Source: Solirubrobacterales bacterium
Lineage (GTDB): Bacteria > Actinomycetota > Thermoleophilia > Solirubrobacterales > Solirubrobacteraceae
Assembly: GCA_003157595.1 (NCBI GenBank)
Contig: PMKB01000108.1
Location: 1-12,581 of the forward strand
Reading direction: 5' to 3'
DNA length: 12,581 nucleotides
The notes below the pieces were generated by a model, which saw only the letters and a list, made by a program, of their open reading frames with translations, was not told the origin of the DNA and did not search any database. This document shows, in pieces, positions 1 to 6,772 of this stretch. Every line of letters begins with the position of its first letter. The first letter of the stretch is position 1. The translations under genes were made by a program, and so were the position numbers.

Positions 1-225
1 CCGACCGCGCTCGCGCACCGCGAGCCGCGAGCCGCCGACCGCGCTCGCGCACCGCGAGCGCCGCGCTCTGGAGCGCGATCACGCCCGCGGCGCAGAGCGG
101 CCGCGGTGCCCTGCCCGCGTGCCCGGCGTTTGGTGCGGGCGGTCTGCGGAGTCTCCGCAAGGTCGGTCCGCCAGGCTCTCGCAGGCCGCATCAGGGACTT
201 CTACGGTTCTCATTTGCATTTGGCT
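1..225. repeat. GC-rich leader with 24-bp direct repeat and hairpins
   Basis: A 24-bp sequence beginning ccgaccgcgctcgcg occurs at 1-24 and again, identical, at 35-58 (period 34). Each copy contains a short hairpin: gctcgcg/cgcgagc at 9-15/19-25 and cgctcgcg/cgcgagcg at 42-49/53-60. A third inverted pair, cgcgctc/gagcgcg, lies at 62-68/71-77. The stretch may be the 3' end or terminator zone of a gene cut off by the window edge. The + frames are open but very Arg/Ala/Pro-rich, and I see no recognisable protein. Nothing else is supported before the operator region. Confidence 0.5.
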
Positions 226-252
226 GCATACGTATGCTTGGATACGTTTGTA
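226..252. promoter_or_regulatory. Candidate LacI-family operator(s)
   Basis: A perfect 12-bp palindrome, gcatacgtatgc, lies at 226-237 with a central CG. An imperfect relative, ggatacgtttgta (240-252), has its CG at 245-246, 14 bp away. LacI/GalR-family proteins typically bind even-length palindromes with a central CpG, and a LacI-family gene is the last gene of the operon that starts 135 bp downstream. The local A/T richness in an otherwise very GC-rich leader fits a promoter region. I could not fix a convincing -35/-10 pair. That the downstream repressor binds here is inference. Confidence 0.55.
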
Positions 253-360
253 GCCATCGGCACCGGGCGCGATGGAGGGGTCTGGGATCAAGCAGACCAG
301 CCAAAGCCGGTCTGCCGGAACGCTGATGGTGTGGGGATCAGGGATCCAAAACCAGTTCAG

Positions 361-366
361 AGGAGG
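361..366 (+). promoter_or_regulatory. Strong ribosome binding site of the binding-protein gene
   Basis: The sequence aggagg sits 5 nt before the ATG at 372, a near-ideal Shine-Dalgarno match. It fixes the start of the binding-protein gene. It also contrasts with most other genes in this window, which lack a visible site, and fits the need for high binding-protein expression. Confidence 0.85.
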
Positions 367-371
367 AGTAC

Positions 372-1517
372 ATGACACGACGGTTCAGGCAGCATCGCGT
401 GCGCAGCACGAGGATTGCTGTGGCGATTGCGCTCGCGGGCGCGATGGCCGTGGCCAGCGGGCTCGCCGGCACAGGTACAGCCGGCGCGGCATCCGCTCGC
501 ACCGCAACAGCGCCGCTTCTGGCGGCCAGTGTGCATCCGCCCGGATTCAACAACGCGAAGGAGATCGGCCTGCGGAACGCGCTTGTCAAGGCGCTCAAGG
601 GCAAGAGCCTGAGCGCGGTGAACACGTGGATGGTCGTCAACATCCTCGCCGCCTACTGGGTGGCCGGTAAGCAGGGCGATGCACGGGCGGCGAAGGAGCT
701 CGGGATTGCCGCGCACTACGAGGGACCCTCGCAGGGTCAGCTCGCGACGCAGGTGTCGGAGTTCGAGACGCTCGCCTCGACGGGCGCAACCGGTTACTTC
801 ACCTCGGTGATCGACCCGGTCTCGGAGGGCAGCATCATCAACAAGGCGGTCGCCAAGGGCGTCGACGTCGTCGCCATCGATTCGCCGGTCCCACCAGCCG
901 ACGCGAAGACCTTCACGTTCATCGGCACGCCGAACGTCACAGCTGGTGTGGCGGCCGGACAGGCGATGATGAAGGCGCTGCCCAACGGCGGCGACGTTGC
1001 GATCCTCGTCGGATCGCTTACGGCGACCAACGTCATTCAGCGCACGCAGGGCTTCATGCAGGCGATCAAGGGATCTAAAATCAAGGTGATCGCGACCGAG
1101 AACGACAACGGTGTGGCCGCCACAGCGGCGACCAACGCCGATACCGTGATCGCCGCTAACCCGACCCTCAAGGGCATCTACGGCGAGTACTCCTACGACG
1201 GACCGGCAGCTGCGGTCGCAGTGAAGGCCAAGGGAGACATCGGAAAGATCGCGGTCGTCGCCGACGACAACGAGCCGGGGACCATCACCGGGCTGCAGAA
1301 TGGCTCGGTCGTCGCCTCCGTCCTCCAGCAGCCGTTCATGCAGGGATATCTCGGCGCCTACATCACCACGGCGATGAAGGTGCTCGGTTCTGCGAAGGTC
1401 GCAACGATCATGAAGCCGTTTGAGACGGCCGGCGTGATCAGCACCGGAGTGGGTACGCTGACGAAGGCGAACCTCTCCGCCGATCTCGCTTACAACAAGG
1501 CGATTGGTGCCAGCTAG
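372..1517 (+). CDS. Sugar ABC transporter substrate-binding protein
   Basis: This is the extracytoplasmic binding protein of a ribose/galactose-type sugar importer, 381 aa, the usual family size. The N-terminus has a basic stretch (MTRRFRQHRVRSTR), a hydrophobic core at about residues 15-33 and an AGAASA-type cleavage region near 37-42. Two alpha/beta lobes of the periplasmic-binding-protein type 4 fold follow, with typical segments such as QVSEFETLASTGATGYF (127-143), a VDVVAIDSPVPP strand-loop and GEYSYDGPAAAVAV. No cysteine is present in the signal region, so there is no lipobox. Binding proteins of monoderm actinobacteria are normally lipoproteins, so how this one stays near the membrane is unclear. 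The ATG is set by a strong Shine-Dalgarno site. The 3' end overlaps the ATPase start by 14 nt. The family is clear; the sugar is not determinable. Confidence 0.92.
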   Translation: MTRRFRQHRVRSTRIAVAIALAGAMAVASGLAGTGTAGAASARTATAPLLAASVHPPGFNNAKEIGLRNALVKALKGKSLSAVNTWMVVNILAAYWVAGKQGDARAAKELGIAAHYEGPSQGQLATQVSEFETLASTGATGYFTSVIDPVSEGSIINKAVAKGVDVVAIDSPVPPADAKTFTFIGTPNVTAGVAAGQAMMKALPNGGDVAILVGSLTATNVIQRTQGFMQAIKGSKIKVIATENDNGVAATAATNADTVIAANPTLKGIYGEYSYDGPAAAVAVKAKGDIGKIAVVADDNEPGTITGLQNGSVVASVLQQPFMQGYLGAYITTAMKVLGSAKVATIMKPFETAGVISTGVGTLTKANLSADLAYNKAIGAS

Positions 1518-3042
1518 CCCATCGTCTGGCAGCGCTGCGGACACCGGCGGGGACCTCGTCCTCACCGGTGTCCGCAAGCTGTACGGTCCGGCGGTCGTGC
1601 TCGACGTGGACCAGCTGGTCATGCGGCGAGGAGAGGTCGTCGGCCTCGTCGGCGAAAACGGTGCCGGCAAGTCGACGATGATGGGCATCGTCGCCGGCTC
1701 GGTGGCGCCTGACGCCGGAACCGTCTCGATCGCCGGCAGGCTGCTGGACCGCGGCGGCACGCTGCACGCGCAGGAGCTTGGTGTGGCGATGGTGTCGCAG
1801 GAGTTTCCGCTCGTCGGTCAGCTGAGCGTCGCCGAAAATCTTCTGCTCGGCCGGCGGGCCGGCGATCGGCGCATCTTCGTCGACCGCCGCTCAATGGATA
1901 CGGCGGCCAACGGGATGCTCGCCACCGTCGGCCTCGACATCCAGCCGCGTCGACGCGTCGACGCCCTCTCGGTTGCCCAACGCCAGATGATCGAGATCGC
2001 CAAGGCGCTCGGCCGCAATCCGCTCGTCCTGATCCTCGACGAGCCGACCTCGGCGCTCGGCCCGGCGGAATCCGAGCATGTGCTCGAGCTCGCTCGCGCG
2101 CACGCGCGCGGCGGGGGGATCGTGATCTTCGTCGGTCACCGGCTGCACGAGGTGCGTGCCGTGGCCGACCGCGTGGTCGTGCTTCGCAACGGCCGTCTGG
2201 TGTCGGACCTGACGCCCGCCGAGGCGACGGAGCAGCGTATCGTGCGCGACATGGTCGGCCGGGATCTGCTGCCCGAGGGCGAGCTCGCGGAGCCCGCCGC
2301 TGGAGCGACACCCGTGTTCGAGGCGCTTGCGCTGGAAGCCGAGGGACTTGGGCCGCTGAACTTGACGCTGCGTCCGGGCGAGGTCGTCGGAGTGGCCGGA
2401 CTGATGGGATCGGGGCGCAGCCGCCTGCTGCACGTCGTGATGGGCGCCCGTCCGAGCACGCACGGCGAGATGCGAATCTCCGGGGCGAGCTACCACCCGC
2501 GCACTCCCGTCGACGGCGCTGCGGCCGGTATCGGCCTGGTCCCCGAGGACCGTAAGACCCAATCTTTGCTCGTGGACGCGTCGATCCGCTGGAACGTCAC
2601 GCTCGCGGTCCTGCGTCGGATCTCATGGAAGCGGCTCGTCCTCTCGCCGCGCGCCGACCGGCGCGAGGCGGGTGCGATCGTGAAGCTCGCCCGCGTGGTC
2701 TGTCAGACCCCGGAGCAGCCGGCGCGTTCGCTCTCCGGCGGGAACCAGCAGCGGATGGTCTTCGGCCGCTGGATGGCGGCGCGCCCACGCCTGCTGCTGC
2801 TCGACGAACCCACCAGGGGCGTCGACGTCGGCGCGAAGGCGGAGATCTACAAGTTGATCGAAGAGGCACGAAAGGAAGGCATGGCTATTCTTGTCGCGTC
2901 GTCAGAGCTGGAGGAGCTGGCGGGCATCTGCCACCGGGTCGTCGTGCTGCGCCGAGGTCGCGTGGCCGACGAGCTCCAACGCTCGGAGTTCTCAAAGGAG
3001 CGCATCGTCTCCGCGGCGGCCATCGACCAGGTGGAGGCGTGA
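1504..3042 (+). CDS. Sugar ABC transporter ATP-binding protein (RbsA/MglA type)
   Basis: This is the cytoplasmic tandem-domain ATPase that powers the importer, 512 aa. NBD1 has Walker A GENGAGKS (50-57), Q-loop Gln100, a divergent signature LSVAQ (156-160), Walker B LVLILDEPTSAL (175-186) and H-loop His213. NBD2 has the degenerate Walker A GLMGSGRS (300-307, Arg for Lys), signature LSGGNQQ (411-417), Walker B LLLLDEPTRGVD (431-442) and Ser-Ser in place of the switch His. This asymmetry is typical of the RbsA/MglA/XylG group, where only one site is fully catalytic. The start is TTG 1504 or GTG 1507; both overlap the binding-protein gene, implying coupled translation. The TGA at 3040-3042 shares its last base with the permease ATG. 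Confidence 0.95.
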   Translation: MVPASPSSGSAADTGGDLVLTGVRKLYGPAVVLDVDQLVMRRGEVVGLVGENGAGKSTMMGIVAGSVAPDAGTVSIAGRLLDRGGTLHAQELGVAMVSQEFPLVGQLSVAENLLLGRRAGDRRIFVDRRSMDTAANGMLATVGLDIQPRRRVDALSVAQRQMIEIAKALGRNPLVLILDEPTSALGPAESEHVLELARAHARGGGIVIFVGHRLHEVRAVADRVVVLRNGRLVSDLTPAEATEQRIVRDMVGRDLLPEGELAEPAAGATPVFEALALEAEGLGPLNLTLRPGEVVGVAGLMGSGRSRLLHVVMGARPSTHGEMRISGASYHPRTPVDGAAAGIGLVPEDRKTQSLLVDASIRWNVTLAVLRRISWKRLVLSPRADRREAGAIVKLARVVCQTPEQPARSLSGGNQQRMVFGRWMAARPRLLLLDEPTRGVDVGAKAEIYKLIEEARKEGMAILVASSELEELAGICHRVVVLRRGRVADELQRSEFSKERIVSAAAIDQVEA

Positions 3043-4136
3043 TGGCGCAGGCTTCCCCAGTGGCGGTCGGTCAGGCGGACGGCGAGGGACCGAAGAGCAA
3101 CGGCGAGGAACCGGTGCGCTCCAGCGGTCTGCGCCTCGCGGCTCGCCTCGCCGACTCGCCGGAGATCGGCATCATCGTCGCCGTGATCGCGGCGTTCGCG
3201 ATCTTCACCGCGATCAACCCCCTCTTCGGGAGCATCTCCGAGCTGCAGAACCTCGGCGTCGACCTCGCGGGGTTCGGCATCCTCGCCGTCGGGGAGGCCT
3301 TCACGATCATCACCGGGGGCATCGACCTCTCGGTCGGCTCGCTCTCCGCCCTGTGTGTGGTGGTGTCCGCCTGGCTGAACGTCACCCAGCACGTCCCGGT
3401 GTTGCTCGCCTTCGTGCTCACGGTCCTGTTCGGCGCGGCGGTGGGCCTGCACCACGCCTTCTGGATCACCCGTTTCGGGGTGCCGCCGTTCATCATCACG
3501 CTGGTCACGTTCATCTTCGCCGCAGGCGCCGACGAAGCGATCGCTCAAAGCCCGATCCCGATCTCCTCGCCGACGTTCCTCGCCGTCGCCACATCAACCG
3601 TCGGCGGCGTCCCGATCGCGGTGATCATCCTGGTCGTCATCGCCTTGCTCGCCTGGTTCTTCCTCGAACGCACCTATGCCGGCCGGCAGGTCTACGCCGT
3701 CGGCGGCAACCGGGAGGCGGCCCGGCTCGCCGGCATCCCCACCAATCGTCGGATCGTCTTGGCCTACGTCGTCAGCGGCGGTTGCTCGGGCTTCGTCGGC
3801 ATCATCGTCGCCTCGCATCTGACGTCGGGCACCGCCGACAGCGTGACCGGCTATGAGCTCATAGCGATCGCCTCAGCGGTGATCGGCGGCGTGAGCCTGA
3901 TTGGCGGACAGGGGAGGATCGTCGGCGTGGTCGCCGGCGCCGCGCTGCTGGTCGTGCTCGAGCAGGGCCTGGTGGCTGTCAACGTCAATGCCTACTACCA
4001 GTCGATGGTCGTTGGCTTCGTGCTGTTCGTGGCCGTCGTCGCTGACCGGCTCCGGGTCCAACACCGCGAGCGCACCGGAGGTCGCGGCGGTATCGAGCGC
4101 GGCGGGCGCCCCGGGCGACGGGTCGGGCGGGCTTGA
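3042..4136 (+). CDS. Sugar ABC transporter permease (RbsC type)
   Basis: This is the membrane channel subunit of the importer, 364 aa from the ATG at 3042, which overlaps the ATPase stop in a TGATG arrangement. The open frame extends upstream to 2625, but that part is the ATPase gene read out of frame. A polar N-terminal tail of about 40 residues precedes roughly eight to ten hydrophobic helices. Family hallmarks are EAFTIITGGIDLSVGSLSAL (86-105), the cytoplasmic loop YAVGGNREAARLAGI that contacts the ATPase, and GGVSLIGGQGRIVGVVAGA. Only one permease gene is present, so a homodimer is expected, as in RbsC. The C-terminus ends in an unusual Arg/Gly-rich tail of about 25 residues beyond the last helix. 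Confidence 0.94.
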   Translation: MAQASPVAVGQADGEGPKSNGEEPVRSSGLRLAARLADSPEIGIIVAVIAAFAIFTAINPLFGSISELQNLGVDLAGFGILAVGEAFTIITGGIDLSVGSLSALCVVVSAWLNVTQHVPVLLAFVLTVLFGAAVGLHHAFWITRFGVPPFIITLVTFIFAAGADEAIAQSPIPISSPTFLAVATSTVGGVPIAVIILVVIALLAWFFLERTYAGRQVYAVGGNREAARLAGIPTNRRIVLAYVVSGGCSGFVGIIVASHLTSGTADSVTGYELIAIASAVIGGVSLIGGQGRIVGVVAGAALLVVLEQGLVAVNVNAYYQSMVVGFVLFVAVVADRLRVQHRERTGGRGGIERGGRPGRRVGRA

Positions 4137-4170
4137 GGGCGACGGCGGGCGTCGGCTCGATGAGCACGCC

Positions 4171-5253
4171 GTGACCACCCGTCGGCTGGCGGCCTCGTCG
4201 TCCTCTGACCCCCACCGCCAGGTGACGATGAAGGACGTCGCAGCTGCGGCCGGCGTGGCCCAGAGCACGGTGTCGCGCATCCTCAACGACGCTCCGGTTC
4301 GCATTCGCGTTTCCGATGCGACGCGCGAGCGGGTGCACGCGATCGCCGCCGAGCTCGGCTACCGGCCGCACCCGTTTGCGCGGGCGCTGCGTGGCGCGCC
4401 GTCGATGCTGCTTGGCGCGGTCGTGCGAGATATCACCGATCCGTTCTTCGCCGAGGCGATCGAGGCGATGTCGGTCGAGTGCGATAAGCGCGGATACTCG
4501 GTGGTGCTCGGTCACGCCCATGCCAAGGCGGACGAGGCGCTGGCGCTGACCGCCGTGCTCGAGACGCGCCATTGCGACGCGATCGTGCTGGTCGGGGATT
4601 TCTATGGCGAGCGGCGGCTTGTCGAGGATCTCCGCAGCGCGCCGCTGCCCGTGGTCGCACTTTGGCACGGTTCGGAACGCCACGGCCGCCCGTTCCCGAC
4701 GGTGGCCGTGGACGCCGCCGCGGGTATCAACGCCGCGCTGGACCACCTGACTTCGCTCGGACATCGGCGCATCGCCTACGTCGGTGGCGCGACCCGCTAT
4801 GTCATCCGTGACCGCGAGGTTGCCTACCAGGAGTACCTGGCAGCTGCCGGCCTGCCGCAGGCCGAGGGCTACATCTGCCACGTGCCCAACACGATCGGCG
4901 GCGGCGAGCTCGGACTGTCGACGCTGCTGGGACTCGTGCAGCGCCCGACGGCGATCCTCGCGGCAACCGACACGCTTGCGTTCGGTCTCATCCACGCGGC
5001 CGCCGCTCGCGGGATCGGCGTTCCTGCGCAGTTGTCGATCGTCGGCTTCGACGACATCCAACTCGCCGCGGGCACGGTGCCGAGCCTGACGACGGTGAGA
5101 ATGCCGATCACCGAAATGGTGGCGGCGGGCGTCGAGCTCGCCGTCGGCGACGCTGGCTGGCTGTCAAGCGATGGGCAGCCGCCGCCGCGCGTGGTCTTCC
5201 AGCCAACGCTGATTGTGCGCAATTCGACCGGCCCGGTTGCGCCGGAGAGCTGA
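4171..5253 (+). CDS. LacI/GalR-family transcriptional repressor
   Basis: This is a DNA-binding sugar-responsive regulator, 360 aa from GTG 4171. The helix-turn-helix begins at VTMKDVAAAAGVAQSTVSRI (18-37) and continues to LND. The minor-groove hinge helix is GYRPHPFARALRG (63-75). A periplasmic-binding-protein-like effector domain runs from about 79 to 345, with LGAVVRDITDPFFAEAIEAM at its start and IVGFDDIQLAAGTVPSLTTV near its end, both standard LacI signatures. Alternative starts are GTG 4222 and ATG 4228. None has a good Shine-Dalgarno site; 4171 gives a short N-terminal extension and a 34-nt gap from the permease. As last gene of the transporter operon it most likely represses the operon through the palindrome at 226-237 and so controls itself too. 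The effector is presumably the transported sugar or its phosphate. Confidence 0.93.
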   Translation: MTTRRLAASSSSDPHRQVTMKDVAAAAGVAQSTVSRILNDAPVRIRVSDATRERVHAIAAELGYRPHPFARALRGAPSMLLGAVVRDITDPFFAEAIEAMSVECDKRGYSVVLGHAHAKADEALALTAVLETRHCDAIVLVGDFYGERRLVEDLRSAPLPVVALWHGSERHGRPFPTVAVDAAAGINAALDHLTSLGHRRIAYVGGATRYVIRDREVAYQEYLAAAGLPQAEGYICHVPNTIGGGELGLSTLLGLVQRPTAILAATDTLAFGLIHAAAARGIGVPAQLSIVGFDDIQLAAGTVPSLTTVRMPITEMVAAGVELAVGDAGWLSSDGQPPPRVVFQPTLIVRNSTGPVAPES

Positions 5254-5326
5254 GCGATGATCTTCCCAAAGCGCGTGTAGTTCCAACGCAACTGCAAGCA
5301 GCTCCTGGAAGGAAGCACCTCCTCAA

Positions 5327-5359
5327 TGGGCCGGCCCCGTGGCTGTCGGGGCCGGCCCA
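5327..5359. terminator. GC hairpin, probable bidirectional terminator
   Basis: A perfect 13-bp inverted repeat (tgggccggccccg at 5327-5339 and its complement at 5347-5359) with a 7-nt loop lies 74 nt after the repressor stop. It is also 31 nt beyond the stop of the hemolysin III remnant on the other strand. No T-run follows on either side, which is common for putative terminators in high-GC actinobacteria. Placement between convergent coding ends supports the call. Confidence 0.7.
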
Positions 5360-5389
5360 GCTTCGCTCGGTGAGCCGCCCCCCTCCGGC

Positions 5390-5506
5390 TCAACCCAGCG
5401 GCAGCACGACGAACGCGACCACCGCGTAGTGGATCGCCGCCGCGGCGAGCACCAGCGCGTGGAAGACCTCGTGGTAGCCGAACACGCCGCCGCGCGTCGA
5501 CCAGGC
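5390..5506 (-). pseudogene. Hemolysin III-family membrane protein, 3' remnant
   Basis: Read on the - strand, this short frame ends in a TGA at 5392-5390 and encodes about 38 residues. They include GGVFGYHEVFHALVLAAAA followed by IHYAVVAFVVLPLG. The FG-(Y/F)-HE-(I/V)-FH motif and the final hydrophobic helix match the C-terminal end (TM7, with its conserved His residues) of the hemolysin III / TrhA / PAQR-like family. Full proteins are about 200-220 aa; everything upstream of this end is missing. The frame stays open only to 5578 without a start codon, and its upstream part is the 18-bp tandem repeat translated as SVARAW twice. I read this as a decayed gene end left after a deletion or insertion. 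Confidence 0.75.
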
Positions 5507-5536
5507 ACGTGCAACGGACCAGGCACGTGCAACGGA
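5499..5536. repeat. 18-bp tandem repeat, 2.1 copies
   Basis: The unit ccaggcacgtgcaacgga is present at 5501-5518 and identically at 5519-5536, with two more matching bases (ga) at 5499-5500. Its core gcacgtgc is palindromic. It sits exactly where homology to the hemolysin III C-terminus stops, so it marks the breakpoint of that gene. Confidence 0.8.
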
Positions 5537-5544
5537 CTGCCATG

Positions 5545-5922
5545 AAGGAGGGCCTCCTCGGTGACACGCTCCAGGTGTCTATCGAGGAGCGAGCTCAAGG
5601 AGGCCCGACTTCAATGTTGCACGCTGGCGCTGGCGTATCTCCTCCTCCGCCTGGGCTGGCCGACGTGCACGGCCGGGATAGGGGAACCAAAGTTGCTGGA
5701 TGGCCCGCAGGGCCAGTGGTCGCGATTCGACTCGCTCCTCCGACACTGGCTTCTTTGAGCCTCGTCGGAACCGCGTAGAGTCCGAACCGTCCTCCTGGTC
5801 GAACGGGACACGCATCGCTCGGGTCGTGCGCGCACCCCGCCTGCTTGACTGGGCGCTTAGGCGAAACGCTCCTCCCCTCGTTGCCCCTTCGCGCGGAAAC
5901 CAGCCGCGTGACCCGCGGCGGG
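5545..5922. other. Non-coding segment with structured element
   Basis: I find no credible gene here. Frames are open by composition only and lack family features. A 9-bp inverted repeat (gggcctcct at 5550-5558 and aggaggccc at 5598-5606) encloses a 39-nt loop containing a smaller hairpin, gacac/gtgtc (5563-5567/5575-5579). Further on, tggcccgcagggcca (5700-5714) forms a 6-bp hairpin with a 3-nt loop. The segment could be the scar of a mobile element or an untranslated RNA. I see no transposase fragment and no complete terminal repeats. Confidence 0.45.
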
Positions 5923-5928
5923 TAGTGT
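5923..5928 (+). promoter_or_regulatory. Candidate -10 element for a leaderless gene
   Basis: The hexamer tagtgt ends 7 nt before the GTG at 5936. This spacing would place the transcription start at or next to the start codon, giving a leaderless mRNA, which is common in actinobacteria. No good -35 is seen at 17-18 bp, so the call is tentative. Confidence 0.4.
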
Positions 5929-5935
5929 CATCTGC

Positions 5936-6622
5936 GTGACCGCGTCTGTCGCGCCGCATCGCTGGTTCGTCTCGGGGCGGCCGACGCCGTTCGCCGGCGG
6001 TGAGAACGAGCGGAACTGGAAGCTCGCGCTTCGCGAGCAGAGCGTTGCGCCGATCGATGAGCAGGGCCAGACGCACTTAGAAGTTCGCTTCGCCCTCGCC
6101 GGTGCGCGCATTTCGCAGTCTGGAAGTGATCTCGACAATCTCATAGAGCCGGTGGTGTCGGTCCTCGTCAACGGTCTCGGTTGGGCCGGCGGCCGCCGCC
6201 CAAACCTCCAGGAGATCGCCGCCGGCAAGCGCTCGGCCGACATCGAGGGCGTACAGATCGCGTTCGGCGCGGCGGCGGCGACCTGGTCTTCGTTGCTGCT
6301 CGACGAAGTTCTGCTGGACGACATCTACGGCGGGCCGCTACCGCGATCAGCCACGGAGCCTGAGTTCGCCGAATGGGTGGTTTCGCACATGGTTGGCCCG
6401 CTCAATGGGCGCCCGGCTGCGGTGCGCCTATGGTTTTCCGATTCCGCCACCAATCTGGGTGAGATTGCGACCGGTCGGAGCAAGCCGCTTATCGACTGCC
6501 TTTGGCCGGTGCTCGGCGGGCGACCAGGTGCCCCGGACGACTGGCGGATCCAGGATCTCGTGGTCAGGAAGAGTGGGCTCAACCACAGCGGTGTTGCCGT
6601 GTTCGTCGCCACCGCCCGGTAG
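5936..6622 (+). CDS. RusA-like protein with apparent internal duplication
   Basis: This 228-aa protein is probably related to the RusA family of Holliday-junction resolvases. Residues 12-32 (VSGRPTPFA...NERNWKLAL) resemble the RusA N-terminus. A strand LEVRFALAG (48-56) is followed by SDLDNLIEPVVSVLVNGLGW (64-83), where D65/D67 match the DLDN motif that holds two of the three catalytic Asp in E. coli RusA. The family's third Asp is missing after this motif. A second RusA-like half follows: strand AAVRLWFSDS (161-170), GRSKPLIDCLWPVLGG (180-195), then PDDWRIQDLVVRK (200-212), which matches the 'DD.q...v..K' end of RusA, with no DLDN of its own. Family assignment rests on these motifs alone. 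The start is GTG with no Shine-Dalgarno site, probably leaderless. It could act in recombination or phage-related DNA processing, or have lost activity. Confidence 0.6.
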   Translation: MTASVAPHRWFVSGRPTPFAGGENERNWKLALREQSVAPIDEQGQTHLEVRFALAGARISQSGSDLDNLIEPVVSVLVNGLGWAGGRRPNLQEIAAGKRSADIEGVQIAFGAAAATWSSLLLDEVLLDDIYGGPLPRSATEPEFAEWVVSHMVGPLNGRPAAVRLWFSDSATNLGEIATGRSKPLIDCLWPVLGGRPGAPDDWRIQDLVVRKSGLNHSGVAVFVATAR

Positions 6623-6772
6623 CAGCCGAGCGCCCTGTCGCACGCTTCGTGGCAACGCCTCGATCGCGTGTCTGCCAATGGAATCTGTCGGACTCTGCAT
6701 GCCTGTCGCCGCTCGAGCTCGTCGCGAGGTTTGCTCTGATCGTCGGTTTCGGTGCTTATCGTGAAGGGCTCA
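6623..6772 (+). promoter_or_regulatory. Short intergenic region; GAAGGG site before next gene
   Basis: The 150-nt gap holds no gene I can support. Near its end gaaggg (6763-6768) sits 4 nt before the ATG at 6773. This is a short but usable Shine-Dalgarno spacing and the reason I prefer that start over GTG 6752 or GTG 6761. A weak ttgctc (6731-6736) and cttatc (6755-6760) pair, 18 nt apart, could be a promoter. Confidence 0.35.

Noticed and set aside
357..1760. Long - strand open frame (467 codons) opposite the binding-protein and ATPase genes
   Set aside because: It lies antisense to two clearly recognised genes, is Arg/Asp/Gly-rich with no family motif, and reflects third-position GC bias.
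2625..3041. Upstream in-frame extension of the permease
   Set aside because: It overlaps the ATPase NBD2 coding region in another frame. The permease homology and the TGATG junction both point to 3042.
3901..4170. Upstream extension of the LacI-family gene
   Set aside because: It overlaps the permease helices. The helix-turn-helix begins only after 4220, and LacI proteins have short N-termini.
5715..5745. tRNA-like T-arm on the - strand (gagtcgaatcgcg)
   Set aside because: No matching acceptor, D-arm or anticodon stem could be built around it.
5579..6076. - strand open frame of 165 codons across the non-coding segment
   Set aside because: Low-complexity Arg-rich translation, antisense to the start of the RusA-like gene, no motif.
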